DNA of 64,000 nucleotides from the NCBI RefSeq assembly GCF_000715075.1, contig NC_134102.1:97295766-97359765 (forward strand), in the 5' to 3' direction. Position numbers and translations under genes: made by a program. Within the stretch, counting starts at the first letter, position 1; the number at the start of each line of letters is the position of its first letter. The notes beneath the pieces were generated by a model. That model saw only the letters and a list, made by a program, of their open reading frames with translations. It did no database searches and was not told where the DNA came from. This document shows positions 34,601-44,945 of the stretch, one piece after another. The DNA is from Nicotiana tabacum (Eukaryota > Streptophyta > Magnoliopsida > Solanales > Solanaceae).

Positions 34601-37467
34601 AAAAACTTTGGCTGCTGCAAATCCTCCTGGATGTTTTTGGTATGTGGCTGCACTGTAATAATGTCATTAGCATTTCTGGATGCTCTGTTTCTTCTTGACT
34701 TCCGCTCTTGCTTTTTTTTAGAACGTACGACTACCTTATCTATACCATTTCCAACAAGGCCATCTTTTTCAATTTCTTCAATAAGCTCCCTTGGCACGTC
34801 AAGCACTTCAGGAAAAGTAGAACAATGATTTGTCCTTGAGAGACAAGTATGAAAGAATTCTAAAGCTCCAAGCTTGTCTAGCTGCACCATAATATCTCTT
34901 TCTAATCTTGACACCTCTGAATCAGCAAACATGTTTTCCAGCAGATCAAGATTTTTCATCAGTAAACTAAAATGAAGAGCTCTGGTTGTGTTTAAATATG
35001 TTGGTTTCTCCCCATCAAGTGTTATCCCATTCTTAGGACTGCCAATATCTCCATATATATTGGTAGGGGATCCTCTGCCGATTCGCGTCTGATGAGAGAG
35101 AGAGCAAAAGTAAGCAATGACATGCAATTTGGAGAACAGACTAAAGGCAAAAAAGATACTCCCCTAAGACAGGCTTTACTTTCTAACAAGAGAAGAACAA
35201 ACCTTTATTTCTGTAGTTACTGATGTATCACTAGTCCACAGTTGGGGGTCAGATAAACAAGTCCGCACTCTGAAAGGATCACTATGTGAAGGTTCACAGT
35301 CCTCATTGATAAAAGGTTTGAGAGACCGAGCTGGATCGTATAAAGCCTCCTTTCCTTTCACTGTATATGAAGATGAGTTGTAATCAATAAAAAGGTCCCT
35401 GTGTGGGTTCTTCCGTCAATGAAAAGTGACTTGACTAACTAGCTCTGTTTATGATTAAGGAGCCATTACACCAATGGTTTGGCTTAGATCCATTACAAAC
35501 GATAAGATTTTCCAACCAAAGATGCAGATAAAGTATATATACTTAAATGACAAGTTCAGATCTATTTAGTTCGAAGGCATGTCAGACCAGATTGAAGGAA
35601 CATCTCATAAAGTTACATCATTGAATTGCTACATTTCTTCAAGACTATATCTGCATCTCCTCGTTTAAAGGCGGAAACAAAATCCAAAATTACTTTAAAC
35701 AGGTAAAAGAATCACAAGTTTTCATATCATACTATCTGTCAAATCTCTGATAATTAACGATGAACCAGGATGAAAGGATAGTTGATTCCCAGAACATAAA
35801 AGTTATTTGCGCTGACAAGGACAATTGTTTTTGGTCTGAACATGAGATGTTAAAAGGACGAGAAAAGCAAATTGTTTAATTGATTATATCCACAGATCAA
35901 TATTGCCAGAGACAAGATTTTTTCGATTATATCCAATTACAATAAAACGTAAGGTTATCTGATGCACCTACAGTATTTCTCAATAAATTTCTAGTGAAGT
36001 AAGGATTTTTCTGTATTCTCTCGAAGTTAAGATACATGCATCAGAACTGGTAGGAACAGTACCAAATCGCTCAAGTTTCCCATATAATTGGATTCATTTA
36101 TATAATATGGTTTGTTTGTCACATACTACACTATTGCAATGACAAAGGATCCAGTAGCATCCACTAGCATTCATCGTTCAATCAGAAAAAAAATAGAAAC
36201 AAGAGTGGAACTTCATTTAAGTCATGTTGAACATTTCAGTAAAGGAAAGAAACTTTTATTGGTTGCACGTAACAGCTTGCCCGCAAAATAACGTTGAAGA
36301 AGCAGATAAGAATCATAAAGCAACAGCACGACAACAGAACTGGGGGTATAATTCGGTTATGGTAACACAGTCTGAACTAAGGCCTGTACAGTAACCTAAA
36401 ACTGTTCGAAATAATCAGTGACGCTAAATTCTTAATAATCTGGTGTCCGGTTGCCTTTTCTTTTTATTAGTAATATCATACGCGTATTAGCAATACTTGC
36501 ATAAGAACATATACATGACAAAATACCCTTTATACTATTACTTTTTAAGTAATTCATCTCTTATTGGTTAGAATGAAAACATGTTCAAAATTCCATTAGA
36601 TCAAAAGGAGAACCCTCTTATGCCCTTTTGGAATTAAGTGGATGGAGCACAGATAAATGTAGTTTATGGGCAGTGGGTCGGGCCACCTACTGCATTCAGC
36701 TTGACCTATATACAAAGTTGAATAAGTTCAACTAATATACACACTATGTTTACATTAATTGTGAGGATTAATCATGCAATTGGCTAGTTTTACACTGGCT
36801 GCTAGCCTCCTCGCAACCCTCCTCCTTTATCCGGGCTTAGTGGTTGTTGTATGTTAGCACTAATTGTCACAGAGATTAGTGGGCATAATAGTAAGTAACT
36901 TGGATCCGCCTCCCACGTGGAAGGGAGATGGTACACAGGGGAAACATCTTCCACTATTCCAATCTAAGGTCTTATCCTACTTGGTAGAAGAGCATAAATA
37001 TGCAAGTCAGACATTCTTGTTAATAAGCTAATGTGTGTGATCAAAACACAGAGGCACTGGATCAACTGAACTAAAGACACTAAATCCCATAGTAATATTA
37101 TACACAGTTCTTGATCATGCTTAACATTATGAAACAAGACATGGGCATGAAGATACATCACTAAACAACCAGGTTGATCCTAGCAATGGATTAATCAATC
37201 AACACATTTCCACTTCTTCCTAGGGGCCTTTTGCCTCAAAGTAAGCTAAATTGATTTAATAAAAAAGCTATTTACAATCTTTAGCACATAAATTGATGTA
37301 CTCAAAGCATAGAGGAAGCAATTCAAATAAAAGAAAGAAGAGTACTAAAGGGGCAATCAACTAATTGAGTGTTACTCACAAGAATGTGAAGAAGGCCATG
37401 ATGATGAGTTGGAGGAGAAAGGGGGTTGGACAGAGAAACCCCATTTGAGGTACAGCCTAAAACCCAT
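31679..37467 (-). CDS. SIG3: Plastid RNA polymerase sigma-70 factor, probably SIG3 (sigC)
   Basis: Seven exons join in frame: 37376-37467, 35203-35398, 34519-35088, 34200-34430, 32838-32978, 32534-32734 and 31679-31957. They give 569 residues, close to the 571 I recall for Arabidopsis SIG3. The nuclear-encoded product would guide the bacterial-type plastid RNA polymerase. The ATG at 37467 opens [11 protein letters not shown], a start resembling SIG3, with a serine-rich transit-peptide-like stretch. The long middle is a plant-specific region with a basic patch ([12 protein letters not shown]). Conserved sigma regions follow: region 1.2/2.1 ([21 protein letters not shown]), regions 2.3-2.4 ([18 protein letters not shown]), region 3 ([11 protein letters not shown]) and region 4.2 ([20 protein letters not shown]), which reads the -35 element. 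SIG3 is the best of the six classes by remembered motifs; SIG4-6 are less likely. Exon 1 ends at an ambiguous donor. Confidence 0.88.
33608..33833 (-). mobile_element. TS-type SINE (tRNA-derived) in sigma factor intron 4
   Basis: On the minus strand it starts GGGTGTGGCCTAGTGGTC (box A region) and has box B-like GGTTCAAATTC. It continues through CTTCCCATCTGTCCAAGCCC and GAGGTGCGCGCAAGCTGAC, ending ATTATC plus an A tail (the T run at 33607-33618). This is the tobacco TS family, from memory. It lies in the same orientation as the sigma factor gene, between exons 4 and 5, and is nearly full length. Confidence 0.85.
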
Positions 37468-38063
37468 AGCCAAAAGGTTTTGTGAATGCAAGAGAAAGAC
37501 TTGGAATTTGATATGCATATACAGGTATTGTCAGACCTGAGCCACTGGTTTCCCATCGCTTTTTTTTTAGTAAGCTCTCACTTCCTTCACTAGTTCCAAA
37601 TATCCACATTTTCCATCTTTCTCTCTCCCCAAAAACTTTTTTAAAAAAATCTTTTTTTAATATTAATTTTATAATTTAACTAGATTAGATATTTTGTAGT
37701 TTTTTTTTTTAATGTTGAATTTATCTCTTATTAATAAATCATTCTCTTTTCACAATCTTAATTATAGCCGCATAACACAAAGGGGAAAATCTAATATGCA
37801 CCACATATTACGTCCAACCAATAGGTGCATATTATGTGCTTGTAAATAGATCTATTTTCACATAATAAAATTACTTAATCATGAAGTTAGTAGTATACTT
37901 TGGTGTAAATATCTAATGTAATTAAGCTTTTACCCAATTCTCGAGAGAAATGACATATCGTGGCCATTTACAATGTTGAAATTACGCGATTTTTGGTAAA
38001 ATCAGAAGTTGGCAGTTACTTTTCTCTTGGAATGACTCGCCCCCTTTCATAGAATTTTGGAGC
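37468..38063. other. Promoter and leader region of the sigma factor gene
   Basis: AT-rich DNA upstream of the sigma factor ATG. I can place no reliable TATA box or other element by eye; the A/T-rich tracts at 37640-37740 are not distinctive. Confidence 0.4.
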
Positions 38064-39127
38064 GAGAAATTAAAAAATAGCCAGATTTACAAGTGGTAAT
38101 TGAAAAATAGCCAAAATTTTAAAAGTGATTGAAATTTAACTACTTTTCATATAAAGATGAATCTAAACGAAAACACTGTTCAAAATCCGAAAAAATATTC
38201 CAGCATAATATACTGGAGTTTGAAGTTTTTACATGTGAACTTCTAGCATAATATACTGGAGTTCCAGCATAATATACTCGAGTTCCAACATAATATATTG
38301 GAGTTCCAGCATAATATGCTGGAAGTTCATACACATGTGTTCCAATCTCCAGTATATTATGCTAGAACTTTCTGTTAGGGGTGGGCATAATACTGGCCAA
38401 ACCGAAAAAATCGGCCGAACCGAAAAAACCGGCCGAACCGTGAATTTTAATTTTTCGGTTTCGGTTTAATCGATTTTTCGGTCGGTGCACTGTTCTTAAA
38501 TTATTAATTTTCAGTTTTTCGATGCGGTTTACGGTTTTAATGTTTAGGTTTTCGGTTTAACCGAAAAACCAAAATTTTGGGTATTAATTATTACCCATTT
38601 TAGGCTGAAGCCCAATACCTATTTGAACTTTGAAGCCCAATTTAGTTTACCCAAACCCATTAGTTACACGGACTAAATCACTAATACACTATCACTTAGT
38701 TAATTCCCAATTCCCATTTCCCAAACCTAAATAAAGAATTATATTTAGGGTTCTTCGGTTTTTTCTTCTTCCTGTGCAATTGCTGTGACTTGTCGTCGCC
38801 GACTACTGTGACTCGTCATCGCCGACTTCTGCGACTCGTCATCGCCGACTTCTGCAACTGCGACTGCTGCGACTTGTCGTCGCCGACTGCTGTGACTTCT
38901 TCTGAGTTTCTGCGAGTTCTGCGCCTTAAATACTGCGGTTCTGTGAATGGTATACATCATTCATTCAATAATTCCTTCATAACTATTCAAAAAAATTTTA
39001 AAAGTTTGAAAAATCCCAACATTTCGCTGCTTTTAAACATCTGCATGCATTAATTTTGACAAACTTCCTAATAGATAGTGTTCAATAGTATAGGAACTTG
39101 GAACAATATTAACACCTTGACTTGCAG

Positions 39128-39239
39128 GGGATTGGTCACTTAATCTATTTGGAGCTGAGGAAAAGATTGCAAGGTGTGGGCGTTCGAAATCGTACTTTGC
39201 TGGGGAGATAAAGAGTCTGAAGGATTTTGGCTTAAGGAG
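39128..39239 (+). pseudogene. Exon-like captured segment A inside the hAT
   Basis: The segment is preceded by a TTGACTTGCAG acceptor and followed by an AGGAG|GTAAACC donor. It is open in one frame (GDWSLNLFGAEEKIARCG ... SYFAGEIKSLKDFGLRR). It does not resemble a hAT transposase that I know. I do not recognise the source gene. Confidence 0.45.
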
Positions 39240-39525
39240 GTAAACCTTCAATAATGCTTGTATGGGGTTGAACTATAATCAATCATGGCTGGTTTTAGAA
39301 TATAATACATTACTAAATATGTATAAAAGATTTCCAAAGCATGCTATTTAAGGTAAGTTCCATATTTTTGATGAACTTTATCAAGTCGAAAACAAAATAT
39401 ATCAAAATGCATTATGGTATTTACCTTTTGATAATCCGTCTGCATCAAATAGGTGCATAGATATTGGCTATACGTATGCTTTCTCTATTGCTCCTACACT
39501 TTATGTTAATAAGCAATATGTGTAG

Positions 39526-39818
39526 GGGTTTTCAGTTATTAGTCAAGTTGACACAAAAGACAGAGCTCGCAGGCTCCCCGTTAAGGCTGATATTCGAAAA
39601 GCATTGTGTTTTCCTGGTGGTTCAAATCTCATAATTTCTCATTTCAACAAGGACAACTTATTCTGCAGTGTATCTAAATTTGAAATTCCCCTTAAAGCCT
39701 TCAAGAGAGGATTGCCAATCTCCAGTTCTTCAAGAACAAAGAAAAATTGTGTCTGAGGGAAATGACCATTCCCAGGACAGAAATGAGGCAATTAAAAGCA
39801 TCGGCTCTAACTACTATG
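39526..39818 (+). pseudogene. Exon-like captured segment B inside the hAT
   Basis: After an acceptor-like TATGTGTAG there are about 73 codons without a stop (FSVISQVDTKDRARRLPVKA ... FKRGLP). A one-base shift near 39750 continues the frame (SEGNDHSQDRNEAIKSIG) to a strong donor TATG|GTAAGTGA at 39819. Coding-like composition bounded by splice signals suggests a captured host gene fragment. The source gene is not recognised, and the phases of segments A and B do not join directly. Confidence 0.45.
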
Positions 39819-40151
39819 GTAAGTGAAGCTACTACCACTTCTGCTAGTTCACAGAACCGCATTAAGTGATGTTCCTACAAATCGTAAATACTTGTTGTTC
39901 TTACAACCGTTTAAAATCGAAAAAATAAACCGGAAATAACCGAACCGAACTTTGAAAAAACCGCACCAAACCGTAAATACTTTGGTTTGATTTGGTTATT
40001 AATATTACAAAATCGAAAATCGATAAACCGAACCGTACTTTCATAATAACCGACTGAACCGACCGACGCCCACCCCTACTTTCTGTGTGCTGGAGTTCCA
40101 ACATAAATGCTGGAAGTTCATACACAGGTGCTCCAATCTCCAGTATATTAT

Positions 40152-40662
40152 TATTTACCTGTAAAACGGTACAGTCGAATTTATATGTAGTTTATAGACA
40201 AGTGAATTGATTTGATCCTAAAATGATAAATAAATTAAACAAGAGTATAAGACTTAGCGTTGAAATCGAGACGAAATAGCAGAAATCGAGTATAGTATGT
40301 GCTTGTCAGAAAATTCGTGTCCTACAATATTTGTAGAGCTCACTATTTATAGTTGTACCTAGGGAACAAGGTCCTAAGATCAAGCCCCCTTTTAATGACA
40401 ATTACGAAGGCCATTGAAGAATGTGAAACGGTAGGCAGTGAATGCCATATTCTCTGTAACGGACCATGTACTTAATGCTATAGAATATTCTCCATTAAAT
40501 GCTATCGAGGTGACATGCATTTGTTTCGCCTTTATGAATACCATTCCCTTTGGTAACAAACGAGATTGTTGCCTTCGGACCCTATTGTCTTCTGTCTTCG
40601 GTTTCATGTGTCGCTTTATCATGCGAGCATTTAATATGAATATATTTTACCCTATACAGATA
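40152..40662 (-). repeat. 3' LTR of the second Tat element
   Basis: It starts TATTTACCTGTAAAACGG and then runs into GTCGAATTTAT, parallel to the TGTTTACCCGAAAAATCGG and GTTGAATTTAT of the first element. It ends CCTATACAGATA, parallel to TATACAGATA. A C/T-rich stretch follows (GTCTCCCTACTTTCC; purine on the minus strand), as expected for a PPT. The interior is diverged. Confidence 0.65.
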
Positions 40663-40870
40663 GTCTCCCTACTTTCCGGTGGCATAACCTTGTGTCACCG
40701 GGAAGTTGGTAACGATACTTTTCTTGGTAAGAAATTCTCTGATCCCCTTCGAAAAGTTTCTGAAGGTTGATTAGACACACGTCTCTCCGCATTTAATATC
40801 CCAAACACGCGTCATCCCAAGATTCAATAACACTTTTGCCGGTTATCGAGGTAATTATAGCCATAATTTT

Positions 40871-43800
40871 TGTCACGACCCAAAATCCTACCAAAGGCGT
40901 CACGATGATACTCAGTCTCTAAGACTAAGTAAGTCGATTTTAGTTACAATTCAAGCCATTTAAAAAATAAAATAAAAACTAACAGCGGAAATAATTACAA
41001 ATATAACAACCTCCCAAGACTGGTAGTAATGAGTCACGAATTCTAACTGAATACATGAAATGATCTCAAGGATCGATTACTCAATACTGTTTGAATAATT
41101 AATAACAGTACAAGAAAATGGAAAGATTCCAAGGAACTGCGACGACCAAACAGCTCTACCTTGAATCCTTGCGATTCTACTCTAACTCTGTCCGAGTCCG
41201 ATATCTCCAATACTCGGTTCTGAACAAAAATGTGCAGAAGTGTAGTATAAGTACACCACGGTCGGTACCCAATAAGTATCAAGACTAACCTCAGTGGAGT
41301 AGAGACGAGGTACACTCAAGACACTCACTAGTCTAATAACCTGTGCAATATAGCATACAAAATAATAGGAACAAATAACAATAAGGGCAACATAAGACAA
41401 CCATTGATATGCACAACAAGACAACAAAACACCATTAATGTTGTTCAACAAATAATAAATACAATTACACCCAATTAAATCAAATTCTTTAAATAAATGT
41501 CTTTCACATATAATTCTTCTAAATAACTCTCTTTCAAATATAATTTTCTCAAATAATTATCTTTCAAATATAATTCTTTCAATAAATCTTTTCAAATATA
41601 ATTTCCTCAAATAAATATCTTTCAAATACAATTCTTTCATATAATACTTTCTAAATAAAAATCCTTCCAAATAAATATTTTGAATGTAATTCTTCAATCA
41701 AAAAGTCACCATGTGACACCTCATTTCATAATCATAAAAATACGGGCCTCAGCCTATTTTTATATTTTTCGTAAATACAGGTCTCGACCCATTTTTCATA
41801 TCTCCACGGCACTTTGTGCCCATAATTAAATCGTCATATTTTTCCGGCACCTCGTGCCCTCATTTCATACCACAACTGCACGGATAATTCACGTGCCAAT
41901 ATCCTCATTATTTACTCACGGTACCTCATGCCCACATTTTATTTTATAATCCGCCTGGCAATAGTCACATGCTCCCAATTTTAACATAAATCAGATTGTT
42001 ATCAATTTACCAACAAGACAAATTGCACAAAGTATAAAAATAAACACAAGAAAATCACATGAAAATTATCAATACCACAACACCACATCATCACATATCG
42101 TCCCTGACAATAGCCACCCTTATCTCTCCTATAACTACCCTTATCACTCCTATAATAGCCTCCCTTATCCCTCCGCCTTGACAATATCAATAGTCACCCT
42201 TATCGCTCATATTGCCACCCTTATCACTCCTATAACCACCCTTATCGCTCCGCCCAGACAATATTCCAACCAACACAACAACCGTGAAATGCCACCCTTA
42301 TACCCACATAATATCAACGGTGAAATGTCACCCTTATATCCTAAAAACAATAACTCACACAATACAACAATTTACACGGAAAATTATCACGACAACATAA
42401 CAAAATCAATTCATATCACAATTTGCTCAATGTCTACAAACAATTTCAAAGATACAATCAAATCAATTAATTTCACAACAAATAGCCTAAGGCTCCACAC
42501 AATGTATATAAAACCTCAAAAACAATCAACATAGATAGAAACTAATCAGCATAGGGCAACACCTTTATTAGTCCAAATTTAGATAATTATATTAACACTT
42601 CTTTTTAAACTTACTTAATTAAATATTTACATAGGAAAAATTCATAATGAAATAAATTCCAAGAAATATCAAACCAGCAATTGCAATACTCACGAAATTA
42701 CATACATTTTCAAGTAACAATCACATCAAATTGTCATATAAAAATAAATTCAACAACAAGGATTTAAGCATGACAATTAGATGATTTAATAAATGCCAAC
42801 AATTATCCAATTTACTACACAATAATGCCTAAGACTTTAATCCAATAAAATTTGCAGATATAAGCCCGAGTACGTACTCGTCACCTCGCGTATACGGCTT
42901 TTCACATTTTACAAATGGCACATAAGACTCGATGCCTAAGGAGTAATTCCCCCACTCGAGGTTAGGTAAGACACTTACCTTTTTGAAGTTATGCCGATAT
43001 TCCAAAATTGCCTTCTTGCTTGAATTGACCTCCGGACCGCTCGAATCTAGTTATAATTATTTGATACAGTCAACAAAAATTATAGAATCAATTTCATAAG
43101 AAAATACTATATTTTTCAATAAAAAACAGAAATTACTCAAAAATTCGCCCGTGGGGCCCACGTCTCGGAATCCGGCGAAAGTGACGAAATCCGATAACCC
43201 ATTCAATTATGAGTCCACCCATACCAATTTTATCAAATTCCGATAATAACTCACCCTCCAAATCTTAAATTTTCGTTTTTGGAAGATTTTGCAAAAATCT
43301 TGATTTTTCTTCCATAAATTCACTGATTCATGATGTAAATGAGTATGGAATCATGAAATAAAATCAATATAGGATAAGGAACACTTACCCCAATATTTTC
43401 CAGTAAAAATTACCCAAGAACCGTGCTCCAAAAATCCAAAACGAAATGAAGGAAATGACCATTTTTTGTCCTTAAGTTTCTGCCCATCCGTCACTAAAAG
43501 TCCATTTTCCGTCACTAAAAGTCCATACCAGAATTTGCTTGCACCAGCCTTCATTCAATCGATCATAACTTTATGTACAAATATCAAAATAATAAATGGT
43601 TTAACTTTCTAGAAATTAGAATCAAAGCACTACAACTTTCATGTTTTGATAATTTTTTGATTCATTATGAATTGCGAGATATAAGCTTCCAAAGTCGGCT
43701 CTACGCATGGCAAAACTGCCCTACCAGCCTTCATTCAATCCATCATAACTTTCTATACAAATGTTCAAATGATGAATGGTTTAACATTCTGGAAACTAGA

Positions 43801-44600
43801 ATCAAAGGACTATAATTTTGACATTTTAGAAATGTTTAGATTCCTTATAAATTGTGAGATATAATATTTTAAAGTTGGCTCCACGCACCAGAAATTTCTG
43901 GCGAACAGCTCTGCAATAGAAATTTTCAGCAACCCTCTTTGTCCGAAATCCATTCCGTTTACCTTCCGAAATCCACCCGAGGCCCTCGAGACCTTAACCA
44001 AATATACCAACATATCCCAAAATACAATACGAACTTATTTGAGGCATCAAACCACGCCAAACAATGCCGAAATTATGAATCGCGCATCGAATCGAATTAT
44101 GAGTTTTCAAATCTTTCAACTTCTATATTTTGCGCCGAAATGTATCAAATCAATTTCGATTCACCTCAAATTTTGCACACAAGTCATAAATGACATAACA
44201 GAGCTATAAAAATTTTCAGAACTGGATTTCGATCCTGATATCAAAATGTCAACCCTCCGGTCAAACTTCTCAAAAATTCATCGTTCGCCATTTCAAGCCT
44301 AATTCCTCTACAGACCTCCAAATAATTTTTTGGATACTCTCCTAAGTCCATAATCACTATACGGAGCTATTGACATCATTAAAATTCCATTCCGGAGTCG
44401 TTTGCTCAAAAGTCAACTCTCCGGTCAACTCTTTCCATTTAAACTTCTAAATAAGGATTGTTCTTTTAATTTAATTCTGAATCTTCAGTAATTCAAACTC
44501 GACCACACCCGCGGGTCATAATACATATTGAGAGGCTTCTTGAGACCTTAAGTCACTGAACGAGTCATTAATTCTTAAAATGACAAGTCGGGTCGTTACA
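40871..44600 (-). repeat. Long LTR (3.73 kb) of another Gypsy family, single copy
   Basis: It starts TGTCACGACCC and ends GGGTCGTTACA, inverted repeats with one mismatch and TG...CA ends. Just beyond the right end the minus strand reads TTTAAGAGGTGGAGAA, a PPT, so this is a 3' LTR of a minus-strand element. Inside are AT-rich CTTTCAAATATAATT repeats (about 41470-41690) and CACCCTTATC(G/A)CTCCTATAA repeats (about 42110-42350). A Tekay/Del-like family is a guess based on LTR length. The open frame at 42178-42534 is repeat-derived. Confidence 0.75.
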
Positions 44601-44940
44601 TTCTCCACCTCTTAAACACACGTTCGTCCTCAAACGTGCCGAGAATCTTTCTGAGGACTTTAAATTACTAAGTGTATCCTTACGCACATACTCGTGGGTG
44701 ATTCTACGTCCCGCAATCTAACATGGGTCCGACAATACCATCTGGGTTGAGATTATTTCTTTTATCCATACTTATAAACCTTAAAACAATTTTCTTACAC
44801 TTCAAACATTTTCAAAAGGTCTAATTTTCACATCAACGCACGGTATTAGTCTCAACTGGCTATAGTAACTCCTGCCTACGCATACATCCTCGTTAAGCGG
44901 GGGGCTTGACTCTGTTATCTCAGAGTTTTATCTTCATTAC
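44601..44940 (-). mobile_element. Internal fragment adjoining the long LTR
   Basis: The PPT-like tract occupies the first 16 bases. The remainder has no coding signal and leads into the antisense gene remnant of the second Tat element. The exact junction between the two elements is not visible. Confidence 0.4.
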
Positions 44941-44945
44941 CAGGT

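Larger units (their letters stand above)
38376..40078. mobile_element. Non-autonomous hAT transposon (1703 bp) with perfect 8-bp duplication
   Basis: The ends are exact 11-base inverted repeats, TAGGGGTGGGC at 38376 and GCCCACCCCTA ending at 40078. The 8-bp direct repeat CTTTCTGT flanks it at 38368-38375 and 40079-40086, the duplication size of the hAT superfamily. Subterminal regions are rich in AACCGAAAAA/TTTTCGGTTT motifs. No transposase domain is visible. The interior holds a CGTCGCCGACTNCTG repeat (about 38790-38900) and exon-like segments. Confidence 0.88.
38064..40151. repeat. Hairpin-rich repeat, left copy, interrupted by a hAT and cut by an LTR element
   Basis: Alternating motifs TTCCAGCATAATATACTGGAG and GAACTTCCAGCATATTATGC form many short palindromes. 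The left part is 38064-38367; it resumes at 40087 after the hAT insertion and stops at 40151, where an LTR begins. The same repeat occurs complete and in the opposite orientation at 53349-53752. I do not recognise its class; a foldback or MITE-like element is inference. Confidence 0.7.

Noticed and set aside
38745..39053. Arginine/serine-rich and cysteine-rich frames on both strands
   Set aside because: Translation of the CGTCGCCGACT trinucleotide-like repeat in the hAT; not a gene.
41470..41690. Regularly spaced repeats, considered as a CRISPR-like array
   Set aside because: Plant LTR sequence; units are degenerate and contiguous, with no distinct spacers.
42178..42534. 118-codon plus-strand frame
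   Set aside because: Encoded by CACCCTTATC-type repeats inside the long LTR; low complexity.
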